From NCBI GenBank assembly GCA_022510785.1, contig JAFLSV010000021.1, positions 1 to 35,695 on the forward strand: a stretch of DNA of 35,695 nt, read 5' to 3'. Every line of letters starts with the position of its first letter. Position 1 is the first letter of the stretch. This document shows, in pieces, positions 8,788-16,163 of this stretch. The DNA comes from Desulfovibrionaceae bacterium (GTDB lineage Bacteria; Desulfobacterota; Desulfovibrionia; Desulfovibrionales; Desulfovibrionaceae). A program made the position numbers and the translations under genes. The notes beneath the pieces are model-generated. The model worked only from the letters and a program-made list of their open reading frames with translations, did not search any database and was not told the DNA's origin.

Positions 8788-8945
8788 AAAAACCGGGCTC
8801 TTGCGCCGCTTTTTTCGCGCGGGGCACGGCCCGGCAGGCATGAGGCCGCCTCCAAAGCCGGTTCCGAACCTCCGCGGCCCCGGCCGGGTCATGCGCGTTT
8901 TGGGCGCGGCGCTTTCGCCCGCTTCTTTGCCAGGGGAAATGCTCA

Positions 8946-10280
8946 ATGGTCTGGTATCGCTTCTGCGCCGTGGCTGTGGCCTGCGCCCTGTTTGTTCCCG
9001 CGCCCGTGCGGGCCGCCTCCTATACCATGAGCGAAGCCGTGCGCCAGGCGCTGGAATCCAACCCGGGCGTGGAAAGTTCGCGGCATTCCGTGGATGCCGC
9101 CGAAGCCGGCCGCAAGGCGGCCCGCAGTTCCTTCGGCCCCGCGGTCAGCTCCACCTATTCCTATACCCGTTACAACGAAGACCGCCCCTCGCGGCACGAG
9201 CGCAACTCCTACATGTGGTCGGTGGAAGCCTCGCAGCCGCTGTTCACGGGCTTCCAGCTTCTGAACGGCTATCAGAAGGCCGCGCTGCACAAGGACAGCC
9301 AGGTTCTTCAGCTGGACAACACCCGGCTGGCTGTCGTGGCGCGGGTGCAGGCCCGCTTTTTGCTGTACCTGAAGGCCGAGGAGAATATCCGCAGTACCCG
9401 GCGCTCGCTGGAGCGCGCCCGCGCCCAGCTTGCCCTGGCCCGGGCAGCCTATAATGTGGGCACGCGCCCCCGTCTGGATGTGCTCCAGGCCGAGCTTGAC
9501 GTGTCCCGCACCGAGGCCACGCTTATCCAGAATGAAAACGAGCGCGATATTGACCGCGCCGAGCTCAATACCCTGCTGAACCTGCCCGTGGACTCCGCCA
9601 CCGAGTATGTGGGGGATTTAAAGCCCCTTCCTTTCGAGCTGACCCTTGAGCGCTGTCTGGAGCTGGCTTTCCGCCAAAGGCCGGATTTGCTCATGGCCCG
9701 CAAATCCGTGGAAATTGCGGAAAAAGATTTGGGTATTGTCCGCGGTTCGTGGTATCCCAGGCTGTCGGCTTTCTTTAACTGGAATACGTCCGGCGCCCGC
9801 GCCGGTGCGGCGGGCAGCCGCTACAGCCCTGACGGGTACAGCGAGTGGCAGACGGGCGTCATCGCCACCTGGGATCTTTTCACCTCGGGCCAGCGCTGGT
9901 TCAGCGCCGGACAGGCCCGATCCCAAATAGCCGCCCTTGAGGCGCAGGCCCGGTCGGCCTTCAACGAGTCCGCCTTCGAGGTCAAGTCATACCTGCTCAA
10001 TGTCCAGGATGCCAAACGCATGATCGCCGTGGCCGAGCGTTCCGTGGTCAGCGCCCGGGAATCCTACGACGATGCCAGAATGCGCTATGAACTGCAGCTC
10101 GGCACCAACCTTGACCTTCTCACCGCCCAGTCCGATCTGGCGTCGGCCGAGCTGTCGCTCATTTCGGCCAAAACGGATTATCTGACCGCCCTCTCCCGCC
10201 TCTATGCGGCCATTGGCGAAATTCACCCCGGCCTTGATGTTCAGGGCGAACCCGCCGTGCGTTCCGTGTCCGTGGACTGA
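8946..10280 (+). CDS. TolC-family outer-membrane efflux protein
   Basis: A 444-residue protein with a signal peptide of about 23 residues (ending PVRA) and the two repeated halves of TolC-type exit ducts. Each half begins with the family pattern: MSEAVRQALESNPGVESSRHSVDAA near the N-terminus and LERCLELAFRQRPDLLMARKSVEIAEKD near residue 236. Long helices with GTRPRLDVLQAELDVSRTE and LGTNLDLLTAQSDLASAEL match the coiled-coil barrel. The protein would form a trimeric channel through the outer membrane for an efflux pump or type I secretion. No inner-membrane pump or adaptor gene lies next to it, so its partner must be elsewhere. Its last 40 bases overlap the 3' end of the convergent gene. Confidence 0.92.
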   Translation: MVWYRFCAVAVACALFVPAPVRAASYTMSEAVRQALESNPGVESSRHSVDAAEAGRKAARSSFGPAVSSTYSYTRYNEDRPSRHERNSYMWSVEASQPLFTGFQLLNGYQKAALHKDSQVLQLDNTRLAVVARVQARFLLYLKAEENIRSTRRSLERARAQLALARAAYNVGTRPRLDVLQAELDVSRTEATLIQNENERDIDRAELNTLLNLPVDSATEYVGDLKPLPFELTLERCLELAFRQRPDLLMARKSVEIAEKDLGIVRGSWYPRLSAFFNWNTSGARAGAAGSRYSPDGYSEWQTGVIATWDLFTSGQRWFSAGQARSQIAALEAQARSAFNESAFEVKSYLLNVQDAKRMIAVAERSVVSARESYDDARMRYELQLGTNLDLLTAQSDLASAELSLISAKTDYLTALSRLYAAIGEIHPGLDVQGEPAVRSVSVD

Positions 10281-11167
10281 GCCAGCCCCTGACGCGGGCG
10301 CGCTCCAATAATATTGGGCAGGGTGATCACAGCGTCCTCGCTCCCCAGAAGGAGCGACGCGGCGCTGCGGCCGGCCCAGACGGCGGATTGGCCGGGCAGG
10401 CGCAGCGCCATGGCGGCCTGGCCTCCCCCTTCCACATAGATGGCGGCGCGCAGGCGCAGATCCGGGTGAGCGTTGAGGGCGCTGACAAAACGGTGGACGC
10501 TCACGGCCTCGCGGCAGTGCAGGAAAAGAATGCGGCCGTCCTCGTCCTGAGCCACGGCGGCCACGGCGTGAACCGGACCGTTCCGGGGCCACAGATGGCT
10601 TCCGCCCGGGCCGAAGAGCCGAAAGTTCTGCACCACGATGTCGTAGGCGGGCAGCAGTTTTTCGCAGTCATCCACCGCGCGATCCAGCACGGCGGCCGGG
10701 GGCAGGCCCGCGCGGCGGGGGCCGCTGACAAAAAAGCCGTTGTAGCGGGACGCGATGCGGCTGTTGTTGACGTCCTCGCCCCGGCGCATATAGCCGGTGC
10801 TGGTTTTCCCGTCGGGCAGGTACATGCCCGCGTTGATGGCCGCCGTCAGATTCAGACTCTCGGCCCATTGGCGTATGGTGCGCGCGGGAGGCCCGTCCCA
10901 GGCCTCGCTGTGCAGGGAAAATTCATAGAGATCAGGCTCCATGCGCACAATCGTCACCTGAACGGGGGCCTGGCCCTCGTCGGGCTCGGTCAGCAGGGCC
11001 ATGTCCAGACCGGCAGCCAGATTCGTCCAGCTCAGGGCGTGCCCTGCCTGGCGGGCCGCCTCGCGGGCGGTCTGGACGGCGGGTGGTGAAGGCGGCTCGG
11101 CCCCGCTTCCCGGCAGGGGCAGAAGCGGAAGCATCGCCAGCGCCAGAACGGGCCAGTTTTTCCACAT
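10241..11167 (-). CDS. phosphodiester glycosidase-family (DUF2233, YigE-like) exported protein
   Basis: A 308-residue protein with a signal peptide (MWKNWPVLALAMLPLLPLPG, cleaved about residue 22). The body matches the NAGPA/DUF2233 family: LNLTAAINAGMYLPDG, NNSRIASRYNGFFVSG, GRILFLHCRE and AIYVEGGGQAAMAL. The family includes the mammalian enzyme that uncovers mannose-6-phosphate and many uncharacterised bacterial periplasmic proteins; the bacterial substrate is unknown. The ATG at 11167 is preferred because GAGG lies four bases upstream and the signal peptide begins there; a longer reading to 11347 adds 60 atypical residues. It converges on the TolC gene with a 40-base tail overlap. Confidence 0.8.
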   Translation of the reverse strand: MWKNWPVLALAMLPLLPLPGSGAEPPSPPAVQTAREAARQAGHALSWTNLAAGLDMALLTEPDEGQAPVQVTIVRMEPDLYEFSLHSEAWDGPPARTIRQWAESLNLTAAINAGMYLPDGKTSTGYMRRGEDVNNSRIASRYNGFFVSGPRRAGLPPAAVLDRAVDDCEKLLPAYDIVVQNFRLFGPGGSHLWPRNGPVHAVAAVAQDEDGRILFLHCREAVSVHRFVSALNAHPDLRLRAAIYVEGGGQAAMALRLPGQSAVWAGRSAASLLLGSEDAVITLPNIIGARPRQGLAQSTDTERTAGSP

Positions 11168-11435
11168 AATTCCTCTATACGCCCGAATGGGGCATGACGC
11201 AAGCGCGGCCCCGGCTTTGTCCGCGAAGGGGCTGGCGGTGCGGCGCGCGCCGTGGCCATGCTTCCGGAAAAAATTTCGGAAGAAACGCGCCGGTACGAGC
11301 CTGCGCCCCGAAAAGGGCCATGCCCCGGAGGGCGAAACATTCGCCATTTCCAGGACTATGATTTCTCAATTCTTTGAATTTCCAAAAAGTTTTCCTGAAG
11401 TCCTTAAAAAAACAGACCATCTTCATGGGCGGGCG

Positions 11436-11451
11436 ACTTGACGTATCAAGT
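11436..11451. promoter_or_regulatory. palindromic operator candidate over the metF promoter
   Basis: ACTTGA-CGTA-TCAAGT is a perfect 6-base inverted repeat with a 4-base centre. It overlaps the -35 box (11438-11443), a position expected to repress. In Desulfovibrio, methionine-cycle genes including metF are known to be controlled by the ArsR-family regulator SahR. Assigning this site to SahR is inference; I could not compare it with a motif. Confidence 0.5.
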
Positions 11452-11465
11452 TATTTGGATATAGT
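11438..11465 (+). promoter_or_regulatory. metF promoter candidate
   Basis: TTGACG (11438-11443) and TATAGT (11460-11465) are 16 bases apart, about 55 bases before the metF ATG. Good sigma-70-type elements in an AT-rich patch. Confidence 0.6.
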
Positions 11466-11520
11466 GAATTATATGTGTCCGCCGCCCGCGCCGGGCGCGA
11501 TCGTGAAGAGGAGACTGGTC

Positions 11521-12408
11521 ATGAACATTGCTCAGGCACTGAAAGAACGCTCCCGCCCGTTTTATTCGCTCGAGTTTTTCCCTCCGAAGGATTCGGCGGA
11601 ATGGCCCGCCTTTTTTGGCATTGTGGAGCAGCTCACGGCGCTTGATCCCCTGTTCGTGTCGGTGACCTGCGGGGCCGGGGGCTCCACGCAGTCCTATACC
11701 CTGGACATCGCGTCCCGCCTGAAGCGCGATTACGGGCTGGAGCCCATGCCGCACCTGACCTGCGTGGGCGCCACGGCGGACAGTCTGCGCGCCGCGCTGG
11801 ACGGCTTTGAGCAGGCGGGCATCAGCAATGTCATGGCCCTGCGCGGCGACAAGCCCCGTGACGCCGGGCCGGACTGGAACGAGGGCGACTTCCGCCACGC
11901 CGATGCGCTGGTGCGTTTTATCCGGGAAGACTGGCGGAAGGGCCGGGCCGGCTTTGGCGTGGGCGTGGCCGCCTACCCCGCGCCGCATCCCGAATCGCCC
12001 AGCTTTCGCAGCGACCGTGAGCGCCTTGCGGGCAAAATCAGGGCCGGGGCCGATCTGGCGGTGACGCAGCTTTTTTTTGACAGCCGGGAATATTTCGCCC
12101 TGGCCGAGGCTGTGCGCGCCGCGGGCCTGGATTTGCCCATTATCCCCGGTGTGCTGCCCATTCAGAGCCTGGCGTCCATCCGCCGCACCCTGTCCATGTG
12201 CGGCGCCAATATTCCCGGCGCGCTGTACCTGCAGCTGGAGGAAGCGCACGCCAAAGGCGGCACCGAGGCCGTGAAGGAAGCGGGCCTCGCCTTCGCCGTG
12301 GATCAGATCCGGCGCCTGCTCGACGGCGGCGCCCCGGGCGTGCACCTGTACACGCTCAACCGCGCCGAACTGTGCCTGCGCATCGCCGACGAAGTGGGCC
12401 GCCTGTAA
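11521..12408 (+). CDS. metF: 5,10-methylenetetrahydrofolate reductase
   Basis: A 295-residue cytoplasmic flavoenzyme that reduces 5,10-methylene-THF to 5-methyl-THF, the methyl donor for methionine synthesis. The whole family pattern is present: YSLEFFPPK with the catalytic Glu near residue 17, VSVTCGAGGS, MPHLTCVGAT, NVMALRGDKP, VAAYPAPHPE, VTQLFFDS, IIPGVLPI and GVHLYTLNR. Length equals that of typical bacterial MetF (about 295). The ATG at 11521 follows AAGAGGAG; an upstream in-frame start at 11374 would run through the promoter and operator and is rejected. It is followed 167 bases later by lysS, which has its own promoter. Confidence 0.97.
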   Translation: MNIAQALKERSRPFYSLEFFPPKDSAEWPAFFGIVEQLTALDPLFVSVTCGAGGSTQSYTLDIASRLKRDYGLEPMPHLTCVGATADSLRAALDGFEQAGISNVMALRGDKPRDAGPDWNEGDFRHADALVRFIREDWRKGRAGFGVGVAAYPAPHPESPSFRSDRERLAGKIRAGADLAVTQLFFDSREYFALAEAVRAAGLDLPIIPGVLPIQSLASIRRTLSMCGANIPGALYLQLEEAHAKGGTEAVKEAGLAFAVDQIRRLLDGGAPGVHLYTLNRAELCLRIADEVGRL

Positions 12409-12481
12409 AATTTCTGCCACGTCCCGTTCCGGGCGGGCGGTCTTCATCCGCCTGACTCTTTGCCGGATTCTCCGTCAGGAC

Positions 12482-12510
12482 TTGACGGAGCCGTGTCATT
12501 GCCGTACTGT
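12482..12510 (+). promoter_or_regulatory. promoter candidate for lysS-lolC-lolD-bamA
   Basis: TTGACG (12482-12487) and TACTGT (12505-12510) with exactly 17 bases between them, about 65 bases before the lysS start. One of the best promoter matches in the window. Confidence 0.6.
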
Positions 12511-12575
12511 GAACGCTTTGCTACGCGAATCGGGGCGGCCGCGCCCCCCGGTTCCTTCTGGACGGAGAACTTCTC

Positions 12576-14156
12576 GTGAGTACCGAGACCAAAGCACGCA
12601 AACCGATCAAGCTGGCCACCCAGTCGGATCATGCCGCCTACTTCCTGCCCATGCTGGAAAGTTTCGCCGAGCACGGCGAATTGAACGAAGTGATCAAAAA
12701 CTGTGTGGTTAAATCCTGCGAGCTTCTCGACGCGGGCGTTCCCCTGTTCCCCAACGATTTTGAGCGGCAGGACGACGCCGGCGCCATCCGCGCCGAGTAC
12801 GAGGCGTGCGGCGCCGAGGAACTGGAGTCCGTGGACACCCGCTTTGTGCTGGCCGGGCGTATGGTGTCGTCGCGCTCGTTCGGCAAGGTCATTTTCTTTC
12901 ATGTCCAGGATCGCAGCGGCCGCATCCAGTGCTATGCCGAGCGCGCCGTGCTGGGTGACGAAAGCTTCAGGATTTTCCGCAAGCTTGACGTGGGGGACAT
13001 CGTGGGCGTCGCGGGCTCGCTGTTCCGCACCAAAACGGGCGAGCTCACCCTCAAGTGCGATTCGGTGCGCCTTCTGTCCAAGGCGTTCCGGCCCCTGCCG
13101 GACAAGCACTCGGGCCTGACCAATGTGGAACAGCGCTATCGCCAGCGCTATGTGGATCTCATCGTCAGTCCCCGCACCCGCGATATTTTCCGCAAGCGTT
13201 CGCGCATTGTGCGCGAATTCCGCCGTTTTATGGAACTGCACGGCTTCATGGAAGTGGAAACGCCCATGATGCATCCCCTGGCCGGCGGCGCGGCGGCCCG
13301 CCCCTTTGTCACCCACCACAACACGCTGGACATTGATCTTTATCTGCGCATCGCGCCCGAGCTCTATCTCAAACGGCTCATTGTGGGCGGCCTGGAAAAG
13401 GTGTTTGAAATCAACCGCTCCTTCCGCAACGAGGGCACGGACACCCGCCACAACCCCGAATTCACCATGTGCGAATTCTATTGGGCCTACGCCACGTTCC
13501 GCGATCTCATGGATTTCACGGAGCAGCTCTTCGCCCACATCGCGCTGGAAGTGTGCGGCGGCACGGTCATTACCTATCAGGGGCAGGAAATTAATCTCAC
13601 GCCCGGCTGCTGGCAGCGCCTGACCTTTTATGACGCGCTGGAGCGGGTGGGGGGGCACCGGCCCGCATTCTACACCAATGCCCAGGCCGTGCGCGACTAC
13701 CTCAGAACCCGCGGTGAGAAGGAAGTGGACAACGAGGGCCTGGGCAAACTGCAGGCCAAGCTCTTTGATTTGGATGTGGAACCCAAGCTCATCCAGCCCA
13801 CCTTCATTTACCTGTACCCGGCGGAAATTTCGCCCCTGGCGCGCCGCAACGACGAGAATCCCGAGCTGACGGATCGCTTTGAGCTGTTCATCTGCGGCGG
13901 CGAAATGGCCAACGCCTTTTCCGAGCTCAATGATCCCGTGGATCAGCGCTGCCGCTTCGAGGCCCAGATGGCGGCCAAGGCCGCCGGCGACGAGGAAGCC
14001 AACCCGCTGGATGAAGATTATCTGCGCGCCCTGGAATACGGCATGCCGCCCACGGCCGGACAGGGCGTGGGCATTGACCGCCTGGTCATGCTGCTGACCG
14101 ATTCGCCCTCTATCCGCGAAGTGCTGTTCTTCCCTCTGCTCCGGCCGGAACTGTAA
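12576..14156 (+). CDS. lysS: lysyl-tRNA synthetase, class II
   Basis: A 526-residue enzyme that charges tRNA-Lys. An OB-fold anticodon-binding domain (about 85-190; RMVSSRSFGKVIFFHVQD and GDIVGVAGSLFRTKTGELT) precedes the class II core. Motif 1 is around FMEVETPMM, motif 2 is EINRSFRNEGTDTRHNPEFT, and motif 3 is GQGVGIDRLVMLLTDSPSIR. The length is slightly above E. coli LysS (505), with about 25 extra N-terminal residues. The start is a GTG with GGAG upstream. It heads a run of four genes; lolC begins 11 bases after its stop. Confidence 0.97.
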   Translation: MSTETKARKPIKLATQSDHAAYFLPMLESFAEHGELNEVIKNCVVKSCELLDAGVPLFPNDFERQDDAGAIRAEYEACGAEELESVDTRFVLAGRMVSSRSFGKVIFFHVQDRSGRIQCYAERAVLGDESFRIFRKLDVGDIVGVAGSLFRTKTGELTLKCDSVRLLSKAFRPLPDKHSGLTNVEQRYRQRYVDLIVSPRTRDIFRKRSRIVREFRRFMELHGFMEVETPMMHPLAGGAAARPFVTHHNTLDIDLYLRIAPELYLKRLIVGGLEKVFEINRSFRNEGTDTRHNPEFTMCEFYWAYATFRDLMDFTEQLFAHIALEVCGGTVITYQGQEINLTPGCWQRLTFYDALERVGGHRPAFYTNAQAVRDYLRTRGEKEVDNEGLGKLQAKLFDLDVEPKLIQPTFIYLYPAEISPLARRNDENPELTDRFELFICGGEMANAFSELNDPVDQRCRFEAQMAAKAAGDEEANPLDEDYLRALEYGMPPTAGQGVGIDRLVMLLTDSPSIREVLFFPLLRPEL

Positions 14157-14167
14157 GGGGACGGCCC

Positions 14168-15445
14168 ATGTCCTTTGAACTCTTTATTGCGTCGCGTTAC
14201 CTGGTATCCCGGCGCAAGCAGGCGTTCATTTCCGTCATTTCGCTCATGTCCGTGCTGGGGGTGGCCATAGGCGTGGCCGCCCTGGTGGTGGTGATGGGCG
14301 TGTACAACGGCTTTACCACCGATATCCGCGACCGCATTCTGGGTTCCAATTCCCATGTGATGGTCATGGCCTCCGTTCCGGGCGCCTTTGATTCGCCCGC
14401 GGCTGATCTGCCCCCGGACGGGAGCGTCACCCCGTATCTGGCGCGGGTCAGGGCCGTGCCCGGCGTGAGGGCCGCCACCCCCTACCTGTATACCGAGGTG
14501 CTGTTTTCCTCGCCGCGCGGGGCCACGGGACTGGTGCTGCGGGGCATTGATCCGGTTCAGGCGGGCGAGGCTCTGCCTCTCATCCACGATCTCCACGCGG
14601 GCGACGCGGCGGGCCTCATCCCCGGCGAAGGCGGCGCCGGCATTCCCGGCATTCCCGGCATTCTGATAGGCAAGGAACTGGCCGATCGCTTTCAGCTGCA
14701 GGTGGGCAGCCGCATTAATCTCATGTCTCCGGCCGGGCAGCGCACCACGGCGGGTTTTGCCCCCAAAATCCAGCCCTTTCGGGTGGCGGGCGTGTTCAAG
14801 TCCGGCCTGACGGATTATGACAGCCGCCTGGCCTATGTGTCCCTGGAGGCGTCCCAGGCGCTTATGGGGCTGCCCCCCGGGCGCATTTCCGGCATTGAGG
14901 TCTTTGTGGACGAGCCCTATGCCGCGCGCGAGGTGGCGCAGGCCATCGGGGATGCGCTCGGCCCGCCCTTTTTCGCCCGCAACTGGATGGATCTCAACGC
15001 CAGCCTGTTCGCCGCGCTCCAGCTGGAGCGCCTGGGCCTGTTCATCGTGCTGTCCATGGTTATTCTGGTGGGCTCCTTTTCCATCATTACCTCGCTGGTT
15101 ATGCTGGTCATGGAAAAAACGCGCGACATCGCCATCCTCATGTCCATGGGGGCCACGGGGCGGGCCATACGCCGCGTTTTCATGCTTCAGGGCGCCATCA
15201 TCGGCGCGGTGGGCACGGCCCTGGGCTATGCGCTGGGCCTCAGCCTGGCCTGGGCGCTCAAAAGGTACCAGTTTATCCAGCTGCCCGCGGGGGCCTATCC
15301 CATGGACAGGCTGCCCATTCTGATCAGCGTGTCCGACACGGTCATGATCGGCGTGGTGGCCCTCATCATGTGCTTTCTTGCCACCCTGTACCCGGCGCGG
15401 CAGGCGGCCCGCCTGATACCCGCCGAGGCGCTGCGCTATGAGTGA
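14168..15445 (+). CDS. lolC: lipoprotein-releasing ABC transporter permease (LolC/LolE family)
   Basis: A 425-residue inner-membrane permease with the FtsX/MacB layout. One membrane segment near residues 20-45 follows the family start ([32 protein letters not shown], read here in part), then a periplasmic domain to about 275, then three C-terminal segments ([57 protein letters not shown]). With LolD it extracts lipoproteins from the inner membrane and hands them to LolA. Only one permease gene is present, so the complex is probably a homodimer, as in bacteria with a single LolC/E hybrid. Its end overlaps the lolD start by eight bases (ATGAGTGA). Bases 14639-14664 are a 9-base tandem repeat coding GIPGIPGI. 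Confidence 0.93.
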   Translation: MSFELFIASRYLVSRRKQAFISVISLMSVLGVAIGVAALVVVMGVYNGFTTDIRDRILGSNSHVMVMASVPGAFDSPAADLPPDGSVTPYLARVRAVPGVRAATPYLYTEVLFSSPRGATGLVLRGIDPVQAGEALPLIHDLHAGDAAGLIPGEGGAGIPGIPGILIGKELADRFQLQVGSRINLMSPAGQRTTAGFAPKIQPFRVAGVFKSGLTDYDSRLAYVSLEASQALMGLPPGRISGIEVFVDEPYAAREVAQAIGDALGPPFFARNWMDLNASLFAALQLERLGLFIVLSMVILVGSFSIITSLVMLVMEKTRDIAILMSMGATGRAIRRVFMLQGAIIGAVGTALGYALGLSLAWALKRYQFIQLPAGAYPMDRLPILISVSDTVMIGVVALIMCFLATLYPARQAARLIPAEALRYE

Positions 15446-16163
15446 TACGCGGCAAAGCGATGTCATGCCCGCCGCTCCCGGTGTGCAGTATCTGGCGCGG
15501 GCCGTGGAAAAAACCGTGAACGGCCCGGCCGGGGCCCTGACCATTCTGCGCAGCGTCAATCTGGGCATACGGGCCGGGGAATCCCTGGCCATAGTGGGCG
15601 CGTCCGGGTCGGGAAAATCCACCCTGCTGCACATCCTGGGCGCGCTGGATCGCCCCAGCGCGGGTTCCGTGCTCTTTGAGGGGCGCGATCTGGCCTCCCT
15701 TTCTCCCGCCGGGGCCGCCTCCTTCCGCAACCGGGAACTGGGCTTTGTGTTCCAGTTCCATCATTTGCTGCCCGAGTTCACCACGGTGGAAAATGTGGCC
15801 ATGCAGGCCATCATCGGCGGCATGGCCCGAAGCCGGGCCCTGCGCCTGGCGGAGGCCGCCCTGGAGCGCGTGGGGCTTGCCGAACGGCGCGATCACAGTG
15901 TAACAACATTATCCGGCGGTGAACGGCAGCGGGCGGCCATTGCCCGGGCCACGCTGCTGGGGCCCAGGGTTCTGCTGGCCGACGAGCCCACGGGCAACCT
16001 GGATGGCGCCACCGGGGAAAGGGTGGTTCAGCTCCTGCTGGAGCTGAACCGCGGTCTGGGCATGACCCTGGTGGTCGTGACGCACAACCGGGATTTGGCG
16101 GCCCGCATGGGACGCAGTCTGGAATTGCGATCCGGAGAACTGTATGAACAGAGTCCTGTCTGA
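15438..16163 (+). CDS. lolD: lipoprotein-releasing ABC transporter ATPase
   Basis: A 241-residue ABC ATPase of the LolD/MacB type. Walker A is GASGSGKST (about residues 54-62), the Q-loop is [13 protein letters not shown], the signature is [14 protein letters not shown], Walker B is [12 protein letters not shown] and the switch His is in [10 protein letters not shown]. The HHLLPEF motif after the Q-loop is typical of LolD. It energises lipoprotein release with the LolC protein encoded just upstream (8-base overlap). Its 3' end overlaps the start of bamA by 20 bases, implying translational coupling. Confidence 0.95.
   Translation: MSDTRQSDVMPAAPGVQYLARAVEKTVNGPAGALTILRSVNLGIRAGESLAIVGASGSGKSTLLHILGALDRPSAGSVLFEGRDLASLSPAGAASFRNRELGFVFQFHHLLPEFTTVENVAMQAIIGGMARSRALRLAEAALERVGLAERRDHSVTTLSGGERQRAAIARATLLGPRVLLADEPTGNLDGATGERVVQLLLELNRGLGMTLVVVTHNRDLAARMGRSLELRSGELYEQSPV

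Larger units (their letters stand above)
8601..8945. other. divergent intergenic region, tolQ and the TolC gene
   Basis: No gene is supported here. The region holds one promoter candidate for each direction (listed separately). The plus-strand leader from about 8794 to 8945 is long (about 150 bases) and GC-rich. I saw no riboswitch or terminator in it. Confidence 0.5.
11168..11520. other. divergent intergenic region with AT-rich patch
   Basis: No gene is supported between the DUF2233 gene and metF. Bases 11340-11475 are clearly richer in A+T than the surroundings. An inverted repeat CTTCCG/CGGAAG (11261-11266, 11277-11282) flanks an A/T-rich centre. The metF promoter and operator candidates are listed separately. 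Confidence 0.5.

Noticed and set aside
8660..8945. Plus-strand open frames covering the tolQ-TolC intergenic region
   Set aside because: They run on out of frame into the TolC gene, lack ribosome sites and show no family resemblance.
11374..11520. A 49-codon N-terminal extension of metF
   Set aside because: It overlaps the promoter and palindrome, has no ribosome site, and MetF proteins begin at the 11521 start.
14018..15730. A minus-strand 570-codon frame opposite lysS, lolC and lolD
   Set aside because: It crosses three well-supported genes and looks like antisense translation.
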